Below are positions 1-6,970 of a stretch of 64,000 nt of DNA, piece after piece. The first letter of the stretch is position 1. Every line of letters begins with the position of its first letter. The notes under the pieces are model-generated. The model was not told the origin of the DNA, did no database searches, and saw only the letters and a program-made list of their open reading frames with translations. Source of the stretch: Thiotrichaceae bacterium (lineage in GTDB: Bacteria > Pseudomonadota > Gammaproteobacteria > Beggiatoales > Beggiatoaceae); assembly GCA_011391085.1 (NCBI GenBank), contig JAABRD010000029.1, positions 1 to 64,000 of the forward strand, in the 5' to 3' direction. The translations under genes and the position numbers were made by a program.

Positions 1-54
1 AGTTGGTAAACAGGTCGGTTAAGGCCATGCCAAAAATACGGTGCCAATCTATCA
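1..54 (-). CDS. 5' end of a conserved hypothetical gene (copy of the 2648-3514 gene), cut by window edge
   Basis: These 54 bases are identical to 3461-3514, the first 18 codons of the 288-residue protein encoded at 2648-3514. The start codon is at 52-54 on the minus strand, and the homology continues upstream into the same leader and promoter repeat (family A). Only the N-terminus is in the window, so whether this second copy is intact cannot be judged. It shows that the gene together with its promoter block is duplicated in tandem about 3.5 kb apart. Confidence 0.7.
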
Positions 55-60
55 TGAGAA

Positions 61-267
61 CAGCCCTGAAGTGGGTTAATTTAGGTTTGACAGTCTGAAA
101 ACGACTACACCTTCTATTCTATAACACACCCTAACCAAAAGTCAAGCCCGCCCGTTACTAACACGTACCCCTGCCACGGTCTCTCGACGCTAGGACAGAC
201 ACCAAGCAACGTGGTCTCTCAGCAAATTTGACGGTTCGCACCAAGCGTAGCAAAGGACTCCTGGCCC
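61..267 (-). repeat. Repeat family A, copy 1
   Basis: A dispersed repeat of up to about 200 bp, shared with 1300-1440, 2223-2388 and 3515-3717. Shared landmarks are two GGTCTCTC boxes about 40 bp apart and the segment CTCGACGCTAGGAC. At its upstream edge on the minus strand it carries a sigma-70-like promoter. It ends in a partial family E motif (GGACTCCTGG). Confidence 0.85.
118..145 (-). promoter_or_regulatory. Sigma-70-type promoter in repeat A copy 1
   Basis: On the minus strand TTGACT (140-145) is separated by 16 bases from TATAGA (118-123). It points at the gene fragment starting at 54. The same pair occurs at the same place in repeat A copies 3 and 4. Confidence 0.6.
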
Positions 268-308
268 AGGTTGACTCCTGGTCCGGGTTGGTTAAGGAAC
301 AAAATCAT

Positions 309-716
309 CTACTCATTGCCAGTCCAAATATCTTGAAAAACCTGCCTTAAATCCTCATTGCTAGGACGTTTGGCAAACTGTTCATGACTATAAATCCACA
401 CTGGGAAAATCACTTGTTCTACAGGATTGACCAAATACATTAACCGAATTTGCCCTGACGCACCTTTGCCAATTTTCAGTCTTAACTTGTAAAAAGTCCA
501 CCCTTTCGGCAACTCTACCCCCGGCAAAGGTTCCAGAGAAGCCTCTTCAGGATAGGGATTTTCCAGTAAATTTTCTAAAATTTCTCCAAAATAAGTCGTA
601 AAATTCTGATTTCTGAGATATGGCAGAGAATTTTTACCATATACTTTAGCCAATTTTCGAAAGGAACGCTCAAAATTGGCCGACGATTTAAGTGAGAAGT
701 GAGTGGAGCCAATCAT
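309..716 (-). CDS. RelE/ParE-like toxin of a Panacea-type TA pair
   Basis: A 135-residue protein with the size and pattern of the RelE/ParE superfamily: an N-terminal helical segment (FERSFRKLAKVYG), then beta strands ending in GQIRLMYLVNPVEQVIFPVWIYS. The start at 716 was chosen because a strong AGGAG lies 7-8 bases upstream; the frame is open further upstream without a comparable site. The start overlaps the end of the Panacea gene by 29 bases, so the two are co-translated. By analogy with Panacea systems this gene would be the toxin (probably an mRNA interferase or gyrase poison) neutralised by the upstream protein. The fold assignment is by pattern only. Confidence 0.6.
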   Translation of the reverse strand: MIGSTHFSLKSSANFERSFRKLAKVYGKNSLPYLRNQNFTTYFGEILENLLENPYPEEASLEPLPGVELPKGWTFYKLRLKIGKGASGQIRLMYLVNPVEQVIFPVWIYSHEQFAKRPSNEDLRQVFQDIWTGNE

Positions 717-1275
717 GGACCTCTCCTTTTTGAAGAGGTTTCGAAGCACCGGTGAATGGCACCTCTCCAATCAGTTTCGACAAAGTCGGCTGATAGAGTG
801 GATGTGTACGTTCAATCCACTCTAACTTTTGTAACCCCAAAGCTTTCAGGTCATTCAATAAAATCGGTGCTTCGGACCTAGCGGTGGCGGGCAAATTTTG
901 CCGGGCTTTCTGCCACGGAAATTCAGAATGGGTCATGCCACTTAAACGATAAGCATGATAACCGCCGAAATATTCCCAAACTTCCTCTAACACCGCCCGA
1001 GTTTCTTCATTCAGATTGGCCAAACCCGTCCTCTCAGGAATGGGCAACTGTTTGGCTTCAAACTCACTATAATAACGGTAAGCCGCAGGACACACGGGCC
1101 CATAACGCCAGGCTTGAATTTCCTCTTCAAACAACGGTTCGTCATATAACGCCAAATAGAGGCTTTGTGCATAGTAAAGGAGTTTCTGAAGTTTCAGATT
1201 AGTGAGTTCCGAGTCAACCCCGTCCTCATACGCACGTACCATAAAGTAATTGGCTATCAGTTGATAAGCGACCAT
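688..1275 (-). CDS. Panacea-domain (DUF4065) antitoxin
   Basis: A 195-residue protein with the Panacea/DUF4065 signature: LTNLKLQKLLYYAQSLYLAL near residue 25, EIQAWRYGPVCPAAYRYYSEF near residue 52, and a central LSGMTHSEFPWQKAR. Panacea proteins are antitoxins paired with many unrelated toxins. Here the next gene downstream is RelE-like and overlaps by 29 bases. A family A promoter lies 18-47 bases upstream of the start codon. The protein is of normal length and looks intact. Confidence 0.85.
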   Translation of the reverse strand: MVAYQLIANYFMVRAYEDGVDSELTNLKLQKLLYYAQSLYLALYDEPLFEEEIQAWRYGPVCPAAYRYYSEFEAKQLPIPERTGLANLNEETRAVLEEVWEYFGGYHAYRLSGMTHSEFPWQKARQNLPATARSEAPILLNDLKALGLQKLEWIERTHPLYQPTLSKLIGEVPFTGASKPLQKGEVHDWLHSLLT

Positions 1276-1292
1276 AAGTACAATCTCCTCAG

Positions 1293-1322
1293 ATTATCTA
1301 ACATACTCCATTCAAAAGTCAA
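1293..1322 (-). promoter_or_regulatory. Sigma-70-type promoter for the Panacea operon (repeat A copy 2)
   Basis: Minus strand TTGACT (1317-1322) followed after 16 bases by TAGATA (1295-1300), or after 18 bases by GATAAT (1293-1298). It lies directly upstream of the Panacea start at 1275. Confidence 0.55.
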
Positions 1323-1440
1323 GCCCACCCGTTACGGACCAGTACCCCTGCCACGGTCACTCGACGCTAGGACTGACACCAAGCAACGTGGTCTCTCAGA
1401 ACATTTGACGGTTCGCACCCAGCGTCGCAAAGGACTCCCC
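1300..1440 (-). repeat. Repeat family A, copy 2
   Basis: Shares the GGTCTCTC boxes and the CTCGACGCTAGGAC segment with copies 1, 3 and 4. It fills almost the whole gap between the DUF3368 remnant and the Panacea gene. Confidence 0.8.
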
Positions 1441-1448
1441 TCCTACTC

Positions 1449-1826
1449 TCACCTCGGCAAATAAATCTGTTGTTTCTCTAGTAACTGCATCGTTTCTGAA
1501 AAGGACACGATTAACCCCAATGACTCCGCCTGTTGCAATAGCACCGACGTTTTCAACACCTTCAAACCCAATTCTAACGCCTCATTGCGGGCCTTCCTAT
1601 CATCTATCAGCAACCAATCCGCTTGTTTCTCAACGGCCAACTGAATCACACCTTGTTCACCAGGCCCTAACACCCTCTTAAATGCCACTTGAGTCTGTGG
1701 TTCAACGACTTGAAGAAAATTTTCCCTCAGCGCTGCTAAAATTGCCTCTTGTTGAGAAATGAGGCGACTTCGTAGAACCGTTTCTTCAAACACCGCAGTG
1801 GGGATATAAACTCGATGTTCAAGTTT
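1449..1826 (-). pseudogene. DUF3368 (PIN-like) toxin, N-terminally truncated
   Basis: The reading frame matches the C-terminal two thirds of DUF3368 toxins: VYIPTAVFEE, then GEQGVIQLAVEKQADWLLIDDRKAR, then GLKVLKTSVLLQQAESLGLI. Family members start about 25 residues earlier with a PIN-type DTSP strand. Here the frame runs into a TAA at 1827-1829, inside a 160-bp inverted-repeat element. The first methionine-type start downstream (1793) would give a 114-residue product without the first PIN acidic residue. It is therefore probably inactive. Its usual partner, a UPF0175 protein, lies immediately upstream and is also truncated at the same element. Confidence 0.75.
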
Positions 1827-1969
1827 TTAGTTAGGGGTGCGAATTGTTACGAATCGGCAATCTTCTCTCTGGAGCGCAATAAGGATTATTGCGAACGGTG
1901 GTGCAATAATTCTTATTGCACTCCAGAGGCTATAGGAAGAGTCTTACTTTAAAAACTTGAACATCGAGT
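1810..1969. repeat. 160-bp element with 20-bp terminal inverted repeats between antitoxin and toxin remnants
   Basis: The 20 bases at 1810-1829 are the exact reverse complement of 1950-1969. The interior contains a second palindrome (1867-1929) built on GCAATAA...TTATTGC with CTCTGGAG/CTCCAGAG ends. That inner palindrome recurs at 26958-27035 and 62285-62375 (family B). The outer repeats overlap the 3' end of the UPF0175 gene and the 5' end of the DUF3368 remnant. Confidence 0.8.
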
Positions 1970-2129
1970 CATACGTTAAACCTAACAATTGCGCCCCTTG
2001 ACCGAGAGAAATATGACCTTTTTGAAATTCTTGGGCCAGAAAATCGGCATAAACAATGGGTGGCAGTTGTTGAGGAGAGTCATAGTAGGCACTAATCTCC
2101 TCTGGAATCTCTAGTTGAATGGTTAACAT
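1944..2129 (-). CDS. UPF0175-family antitoxin, C-terminally altered
   Basis: A 61-residue protein. MLTIQLEIPEEISAYY, FLAQEFQKGHISLGQGAQLLGL and TYDSMFKFLK fit the UPF0175 antitoxin family up to its helix-turn-helix; the usual C-terminal extension of about 20 residues is missing. The last residues are encoded by the inverted repeat at 1950-1969, so the gene was probably cut there. Start at 2129 follows a G-rich Shine-Dalgarno-like run. UPF0175 proteins normally neutralise DUF3368 toxins, which is the neighbour here. It may still be expressed from the family A promoter at 2239-2266. Confidence 0.7.
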   Translation of the reverse strand: MLTIQLEIPEEISAYYDSPQQLPPIVYADFLAQEFQKGHISLGQGAQLLGLTYDSMFKFLK

Positions 2130-2222
2130 AACTATTCCCCCCAACCCAATACGCACAATTTAACCCATTTCATAACTATACCCTTAAAATTTATACAAGT
2201 TGAAAGAACAAATCCCCGAACA

Positions 2223-2388
2223 CGACTACACCTTCCATTCTATAACACCCCCCACTCAAAAGTCAACCCCACCCGTTACTAACCCGTCCCCCTACCACGG
2301 TCTCTCGACGCTAGGACTGACACCAAGCAACGTGGTCTCTCAGCAAATTTGACGGTTTGCACAAAGCTACGCTTTGGACTCCTGGCAA
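2223..2388 (-). repeat. Repeat family A, copy 3
   Basis: Same architecture as copies 1 and 4, ending with a hairpin half GCTACGCTTTGGACTCCTGG (family E). Confidence 0.85.
2239..2266 (-). promoter_or_regulatory. Sigma-70-type promoter in repeat A copy 3
   Basis: Minus strand TTGACT (2261-2266), 16-base spacer, TATAGA (2239-2244). It lies 110 bases upstream of the UPF0175 start. Confidence 0.55.
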
Positions 2389-2395
2389 GTGCTGG

Positions 2396-2620
2396 TTAAT
2401 GCGACCGTTGACTCTTTAACTTCGACAAATAGGCTTCAATTTCATCGGGCGACAGCCCTTGCAACCGTTGGTCGGGCGACAACCCTTGCAACCGTTGGTC
2501 GGGCGACAGCCCTTGCAATCGCTGGTCAAGCGAAAAACGTGGCAACACCTCCTCTGGCGCCAAATAATGCAAGTGCGCCTTGGTATAATCTTTCACATAA
2601 TCATCGACGGTGTAAGACAT
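2396..2620 (-). CDS. Free-standing copy of the repeat tail (RLQGLSPD repeats)
   Basis: A 74-residue ORF that duplicates the C-terminal tail (MSYTVDDYVKDYTKAHLHYL, repeats, EIEAYLSKLK) of the adjacent 288-residue protein. It has its own AGAGGG 8-9 bases before the ATG at 2620. The middle consists of RLQGLSPDQ units of 9 residues (27 bp) repeated head to tail, so the copy number differs from that of the full gene. No enzymatic motif is present. It could be a tail-only protein made separately or merely a duplication by-product. Confidence 0.5.
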   Translation of the reverse strand: MSYTVDDYVKDYTKAHLHYLAPEEVLPRFSLDQRLQGLSPDQRLQGLSPDQRLQGLSPDEIEAYLSKLKSQRSH

Positions 2621-2870
2621 AATAATACCCTCTTGACCAGCCCGGTTTTAATGCGGGCGATTCTTCAATTTAGACAAATAGGCTTCGATTTCCTCCGGCG
2701 ACAACCCTTGCAACCGTTGGTCGGGCGAAAAATGTGGCAACACCTCCTCTGGCGACAGCCCTTGCAACCGTTGGTCGGGCGAAAAACGTGGCAACACCTC
2801 CGCCGGCGACAACCCTTGCAACCGTTGGTCAGGCGAAAAATGTGGCAACACCTCCGCCGGTGCCAAATAA
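2445..2870. repeat. Coding minisatellite (27-bp and 54-bp units)
   Basis: Two clusters (about 2445-2545 and 2690-2860) of the unit encoding RLQGLSPDQ, partly organised as an 18-residue unit EVLPxFSPDQRLQGLSPE. On the plus strand the recurring text is CCTTGCAACCGTTGGTC. Unit number and sequence vary between the two tail copies. Confidence 0.85.
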
Positions 2871-3514
2871 TGCAAGTGCGCCTTGGTATAATCTTTCACA
2901 TAATCATCGACGGTGTAAGACATAATAATACCCTCTAAATGGTAACATTCAAATAACTGGTTTATCAAGGAACTTAACGTGGATTGTTTCCACTGATAAT
3001 GAGTCCCCCCATATAACACTTTCTCCGCTTTGGCACTGAATAACTGCCAAAACGCATTGTTGGGGGTCTGGGGAAACTGACTTAACACCAACACCCGTAT
3101 CGGATGACAAAATTCGATTTCATAAACTCCTGCCTGCACCTTAGTCAACAACTTATCCAAGTTAGCGGGATAACTAGCACTGGCCGCATAGAGACGAAAC
3201 TCCTCTTCAGGCCGTAAATGATTGAGGTCAGGACTTACTAATTTGCGATACGCGATGTAATAACCCACCAACTCTTTCAGCGCCCATTTATCCAGAGTTT
3301 CTTGATGCGATTTATACGTCAGTAAATTGTGTTTGGCCAAATTGTCCAAACCGTCTGGAAGAGACGCCACCGGCGGTCCTTCGGTTTGTTCCACTATCAC
3401 GACATCTAAAAATTGTTGTTGGGTGGAAACATCTTTTTCTAATTCCACTTGGTAATTAGAGTTGGTAAACAGGTCGGTTAAGGCCATGCCAAAAATACGG
3501 TGCCAATCTATCAT
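2648..3514 (-). CDS. Conserved hypothetical protein, possible PD-(D/E)XK-type fold, with repeat tail
   Basis: 288 residues. The N-terminal about 195 residues contain QQQFLDVVIVEQ (near 33-44) and NLLTYKSHQETLDKWALKELVGYY (near 62-85). That arrangement, an acidic residue in one strand followed by TYKS in the next, is reminiscent of PD-(D/E)XK nucleases and Rpn-like proteins. This is a pattern-level suggestion only. The C-terminal 91 residues are the MSYTVDDYVKDYTKAH tail with three EVLPxFSPDQRLQGLSPE repeats and an EIEAYLSKLK end. An internal ATG at 2921-2923, preceded by GAGGG, could start the tail separately. Transcription probably comes from the promoter at 3577-3604. Confidence 0.65.
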   Translation of the reverse strand: MIDWHRIFGMALTDLFTNSNYQVELEKDVSTQQQFLDVVIVEQTEGPPVASLPDGLDNLAKHNLLTYKSHQETLDKWALKELVGYYIAYRKLVSPDLNHLRPEEEFRLYAASASYPANLDKLLTKVQAGVYEIEFCHPIRVLVLSQFPQTPNNAFWQLFSAKAEKVLYGGTHYQWKQSTLSSLINQLFECYHLEGIIMSYTVDDYVKDYTKAHLHYLAPAEVLPHFSPDQRLQGLSPAEVLPRFSPDQRLQGLSPEEVLPHFSPDQRLQGLSPEEIEAYLSKLKNRPH

Positions 3515-3717
3515 GAGAACAGCCCTGAAGTGGGTTAATTTAGGTTTGACAGTCTGAACACGACTACACCTTCTATTCTATAACACACCCTAACCAAAAG
3601 TCAACTCCACCCCTTACTAACCCGTACCCCTACCACAATCTCTCGACGCTAGGACTGACACCAAGCAACGTGGTCTCTCAGCAAATTTCACGGTTCGCAC
3701 CAAGTGTAGCAAGGACG
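3515..3717 (-). repeat. Repeat family A, copy 4
   Basis: Nearly identical to copy 1 over its whole length, including the leader of the downstream gene. Confidence 0.85.
3577..3604 (-). promoter_or_regulatory. Sigma-70-type promoter for the 288-residue protein gene
   Basis: Minus strand TTGACT (3599-3604), 16-base spacer, TATAGA (3577-3582), 62 bases upstream of the ATG at 3514. Confidence 0.65.
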
Positions 3718-3795
3718 AGTACAGCGGATCTTGGGGATACACGGATAACCCAATGAGAATCTGTGGATTCATAAAATCCGTGGGACTCTGCCCAC

Positions 3796-3870
3796 TTAGC
3801 CAAGTCGAGTGGGCAAGGGTTTCTTGGCCCATCCAGGCCTCCCGCGTTAGTGGGTAACGAGAAATTTGTA
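3796..3870. repeat. Left direct repeat flanking the VapBC module
   Basis: About 74 bp (TTAGCCAAGTCGAGTGGGCA to the AGAAA of TAACGAGAAA), repeated in the same orientation at 4603-4676 with a few substitutions. The repeats bracket the VapBC pair at 3922-4544. The segment 3885-3925 also retains a short match to the LFECYHLEG part of the 288-residue protein. Confidence 0.75.
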
Positions 3871-3921
3871 GCTTGACTACCGCCCTCAAAATGATAATTT
3901 TCAAATAACCGGTGAAGCAAT

Positions 3922-4323
3922 TCAATTCTCCACCATTAAAGCCGGGACCCGGGCAAATTCTTTGACATTATTAGTTGCCAAGATATAACGTTCGGTCAAA
4001 GCGTGTGCGGCAATCCATAAGTCATTAGCCCCAATTGGCCTCCCTTGTTTTTCCAAATTGGCACGAATACGCGCATAATGATTAGCAGTTTCCATAGGAA
4101 GTGGCAACGCTGGCAGGAATCGCAATAGATTCTGTAAAGCATAGTGTGCTTTTTCCGCAGGTTGACGGTTTTCTATGCCTAAATAAAGTTCTCCTAACGT
4201 AATCAGAGAAATGGCAACTTCACCTGCCTGTAACTCACTGAATTTTTCAAAGACCCTCAGTGGTTGTTGCTTCACAATGTAAATACAGATATTAGTATCT
4301 AGTAAATAACGTACCTGTGTCAT
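3922..4323 (-). CDS. vapC: VapC-type PIN-domain toxin
   Basis: 133 residues, full length for the family. PIN motifs are all visible: YLLDTNICIYIV (first Asp, residue 9), ISLITLGELYLGIE (Glu near 45), GRPIGANDLWIAAHAL (Asp near 100) and LATNNVKEFARV (last acidic patch). Such proteins are Mg-dependent RNases that cut tRNA or rRNA and are blocked by the upstream antitoxin. The ATG overlaps the antitoxin stop as ATGA. The pair is flanked by 74-bp direct repeats. Confidence 0.9.
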   Translation of the reverse strand: MTQVRYLLDTNICIYIVKQQPLRVFEKFSELQAGEVAISLITLGELYLGIENRQPAEKAHYALQNLLRFLPALPLPMETANHYARIRANLEKQGRPIGANDLWIAAHALTERYILATNNVKEFARVPALMVEN

Positions 4324-4544
4324 AACGGTTCTCGTTCTTCTGGAAGTCCATCTTGACGTGGTTCCTCAAAACCCTCGGTGGGCAGTTGTGTAAACCAATA
4401 AAAGGCTTCCGCCAAAGAGTGGTCAGGAAGTGGAGAGGGGAGGTGGAAACGTTGTTGCAAAAACACGGCAAAATGTAATAACTCCACCTGTTGAGGAGGT
4501 GAAAGTCGCTGGGCAATTTGATAAATTTGAACACTGGTATTCAT
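4320..4544 (-). CDS. DUF2281/VapB-like antitoxin
   Basis: 74 residues: MNTSVQIYQIAQRLSPPQQV, then ELLHFAVFLQQRF, typical of DUF2281 antitoxins, followed by a Pro/Glu-rich tail that would wrap the toxin. The start at 4544 follows GAGGTGG; the frame is open upstream through the direct repeat but that part is not conserved. Four-base overlap with vapC. Confidence 0.8.
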   Translation of the reverse strand: MNTSVQIYQIAQRLSPPQQVELLHFAVFLQQRFHLPSPLPDHSLAEAFYWFTQLPTEGFEEPRQDGLPEEREPL

Positions 4545-4602
4545 AACCACCTCTGTGGAAGCGCAATCATTTGACTGGTTTGAGGATTCTACTCTACTTT
4601 GG

Positions 4603-4676
4603 TTAGCCAAGTCGAGTGGGCAAGAGTTTCTTGGCCCATCCAGGCCTTCTGCGTTAGTGGATAACAAGAAACCTGT
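4603..4676. repeat. Right direct repeat flanking the VapBC module
   Basis: Partner of 3796-3870, same orientation, 807 bp apart start to start. Confidence 0.75.
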
Positions 4677-4698
4677 GGCCCACACTCTACCCGACTGA

Positions 4699-4880
4699 TT
4701 AAGGTGATGGTTGACTTTTTAGTTTGGCTAAATAGGCTTCGATTTCGTCAGACGACCAGTGTCGCAAGACTTCGTCGAATGACAACCCTTGCAACCGTTG
4801 GTCAGGCGAAAAACGTGGCAACACCTCCTCTGACGCCAAATAATGCAAGTACGCCTAGGTATAATCTTTCACATAACGCC
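4699..4880 (-). pseudogene. Degenerate copy of the repeat tail
   Basis: Encodes YVKDYT, then a TAG where the intact copies have AAG, then AYLHYLASEEVLPRFSPDQR, QGLSFDEVLRHWSSDEIEAYL and AKLKSQPS. The ATG end is missing and the frame is interrupted, so this is a decayed fragment of the tail found at 2396-2620 and 2648-2923. Confidence 0.7.
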
Positions 4881-4922
4881 CGCTGGGTCAACAGGACACT
4901 TCGGACTTCAGGTCCACTCTGG

Positions 4923-5290
4923 TCAATGCGACCGTTGATTCTTTAACTTCGACAAATAGGCTTCGATTTCGTCAGGTAACAGCCCTTGCAACCGTTGGTC
5001 GGGCGATAACCCTTGCTAACCAACCTGTTCACCTCAATGGCACCTTCTGCCAGCATCACCGCCGCGCCTGCTGGTTGAAATTTCGCTAACGTGTCATTCG
5101 TAGTGGTAGCAATGGCCAATTGCGGAACGTGGTAACGTCCCAGGGCTTCTTCAATTTCCAGGTCGCTTATGTGTATCTGCAACGGTTGGTCCCGTAGCCA
5201 GTGCTGGATATTGGTATACAACTGGTTGACCCGTTGTAAGTACTGTTGTTTCTGTCATTCCAGGTCGAGAGTGTTGCGGTTTAAGTTCAT
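4923..5290 (-). pseudogene. Chimeric pseudogene: HEPN-partner gene fused to repeat tail
   Basis: From the ATG at 5290 the sequence matches the start of the intact gene at 17119-17595 (MNLNxNTxDLE, QKQQYLQRVNQLYTNIQHWL, LGRYHVPQLAIAT). A TGA at 5255-5257 replaces a serine codon. Near 5017 the homology ends abruptly and the DNA continues, in another frame, into QGLSPDQRLQGLLPDEIEAYL and its stop at 4923. This is a decayed second copy of the HEPN-associated gene joined to the RLQGLSP tail; the HEPN gene itself is absent. Confidence 0.75.
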
Positions 5291-5335
5291 AGTAGTTCCT
5301 TGTGGTTTCTTTTTAACAGGCCCGATTGACAGGAG

Positions 5336-5412
5336 GGGAGTTTCGTCGGTCTCTCGGTTCTCACTTCGACTTAGCAATTCCCACACCTCTCCCCTAAGTC
5401 ACCGTGAGAACC
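5336..5412. repeat. Spacer repeat M, copy 1
   Basis: About 75 bp upstream of the HEPN-partner remnant, shared with 14396-14456 and 17638-17718. Landmarks are CACACCTCTCC and CTAAGTC(A/G)CCGTGAGA. Confidence 0.65.
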
Positions 5413-5430
5413 CCCACATTACAATTGCTT

Positions 5431-5560
5431 ACCCCCTACTTCCACCCGAATCGTATGCGTCCGCAAGTCCTCCGTACTCCGTGGGAGGAGGTCGCGGGCG
5501 GTGATGAGGAATCGGCAAGCGTTTTCGAGGCTGACAACGGTCCTCACTCTAACCCCCGTG
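5431..5560. repeat. Repeat family C, copy 1
   Basis: Plus-strand landmarks CGAATCGTATGCGTCCGCAA, then a GC-rich stem-loop (TCCTCC...GGAGGA), then GGTCGCGGGCGGTGATGA. The arms GTCTGCGTCCGC and GCGGGCGGTGATGA pair imperfectly, giving a hairpin of about 60 nt. It lies 3' of the Uma2 pseudogene. Confidence 0.85.
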
Positions 5561-5579
5561 GCGGTGCCAAATCGCCGAT

Positions 5580-6416
5580 CTAATGTGGCTTCCAGTTCTT
5601 GAGTATCTCGTCAGGATTCACTCCCAATGCCCGTAACTGGTTGGCTAAGAACGCCTCCCGTTGCCGTTCCAACTCCATTTGCTGTTGTGCCTCTTGATAC
5701 GCTGCCACGGCCTCCGAATAAGTAAACAGATAGTTGCCCGTCTTGGGGTCAAACAGCCGCAAATTCCCCCGTTCCAACCGCAATTCCAGACCGCCTAACA
5801 CCCGACTGGTGAACCGTAAGCTACCATCTAACCCATAGACCGGGGTCATCAGTTGATAGTATCCAGAGTCGGTCAGCCGCCGACCCTTTAAAGCGGGTTT
5901 CAGGTATTCGCCCTTGGAGTCATATTGAAAGTATTCTGGAATCCCTAAGTGACGATACAACTTGGGTTTGACCTCTTCATCTTTCTTCTTGGTCGTGCGG
6001 GAGGTGATTTCAATCACCACGTCCGGGGCCTTCCCTTCTTCCCACACTTTGTAAATATCGCGTTGGTGTTTAGGAACGTCGGTAGTGATGCAATGTGGGT
6101 GATAGACACTTCCCCCCACCCCCAGCCCCACCCCCAAAAGGCGTGGGGAGAACGGCGGTACCCGTGGTTTTCACCCCTCTCCCCCTGGGAGAGGGGCCGG
6201 GGGAGAGGGTAAACATATCACAAAGAATTGCATCACTACCTAAATGAGTAAGTTGCCAGACACATAGACTTGGGGTTGGTTTTGAAAATAGTCGCTTAAC
6301 GCCGACCGTAAGTAAGTCAACGAGTCGGCTTGAAAATCGCTTTCCGCCATAGGTTCAAAGTCCGTGTCAGGATAATAGATAGGTTCGAAAGGTCGTGCTA
6401 ACGAAACAGCAGGCAT
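5580..6416 (-). pseudogene. Uma2-family (DUF820) nuclease-like gene, disrupted
   Basis: The start at 6416 (AGGAGAA upstream) and the first about 61 codons match the intact copies at 12589 and 15695. At 6240 the frame runs into a 160-bp palindromic element (family D). Homology resumes at 6080 with DVPKHQRDIYKVWEEGKAPD and continues to the normal end. About 55 bp, covering the APDVFVV strand with a predicted PD-(D/E)XK acidic residue, are missing at the insertion. The downstream part is open from within the element but lacks the fold's first half, so activity is unlikely. Confidence 0.85.
6081..6240. repeat. Family D palindromic element, copy 1 (inside Uma2)
   Basis: Begins GGTAGTGATGCAAT and ends with the inverse ATTGCATCACTACC. 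The interior differs from the other D copies and contains a C-rich hairpin near 6165-6210. It replaced a segment of the Uma2 gene. Confidence 0.85.
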
Positions 6417-6451
6417 AAAGTGTTCTCCTGGGGAAAAATCAGATGGCTTTT

Positions 6452-6474
6452 CTCACCACCTAAGGAGGGTGAGA
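6452..6474. repeat. Leader hairpin upstream of Uma2, copy 1
   Basis: CTCACC and GGTGAG arms around CTAAGGAG, 36-58 bases upstream of the Uma2 start. The same hairpin precedes the Uma2 genes at 13398-13420 and 16482-16505, so it belongs to the Uma2 module. Confidence 0.65.
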
Positions 6475-6582
6475 GTGGCAGTGGTTTCTTCTCCTCCCTC
6501 AAGACTTCAAGTCCGCCAGGCGGGAGGAGATAGGTAAAGTGGAGGGGTGGGCCAAGAAACACTTGTCCACCCTACTTGACGG

Positions 6583-6915
6583 TTAAGATAAACGAGACCT
6601 CGTAGCCCCAGTTTTCGCAGGCCCAGGTCCCCAGTTATTCGGTTTCACGGTCACCGTCACTGGTAAACCTACACTGACTAGCATTCCAATGAGTTGTTCA
6701 ACCGTGAAGTCATTGATGTCATCGTTGAGTAGTTTCTTCACGGTGGTTTTGGTCGTCTTTAATTGTTTGGCCGCTTGTGTCACATTCCATGGCTGATGTG
6801 CCAGATAATTTTGTAACGCTATCATCAATTGGGCACGAATCCGCAAAGCTTCCGCTTCCGCGGGCGAAAAGCCTAAATCCAAAAAGACGTTGCCACAGGA
6901 TTTTATCATTTTCAT
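6583..6915 (-). CDS. HigA-like XRE-family antitoxin (copy 1)
   Basis: 110 residues. GNVFLDLGFSPAEAEALRIR and QLMIALQNYL are the hallmark of the HTH antitoxins paired with Gp49-like toxins; the HTH is WNVTQAAKQLKTTKTTVKKLL (about residues 43-63). It follows its toxin gene. The original overlap (TTATGA) is preserved in the DNA but not used, because the toxin frame now ends 55 bases earlier. Paralogue of 9646-10068. Confidence 0.85.
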   Translation of the reverse strand: MKMIKSCGNVFLDLGFSPAEAEALRIRAQLMIALQNYLAHQPWNVTQAAKQLKTTKTTVKKLLNDDINDFTVEQLIGMLVSVGLPVTVTVKPNNWGPGPAKTGATRSRLS

Positions 6916-6970
6916 AAAGTTTGCCTCTCTTTCAGCAGTTGTTGATAACGAGTTTTGGCTAATTCGATAT

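Noticed and set aside
3617-3920. Two overlapping minus-strand ORFs of 80-102 residues
   Set aside because: They translate repeat A and the 74-bp direct repeat; only a short remnant of the 288-residue gene is meaningful.
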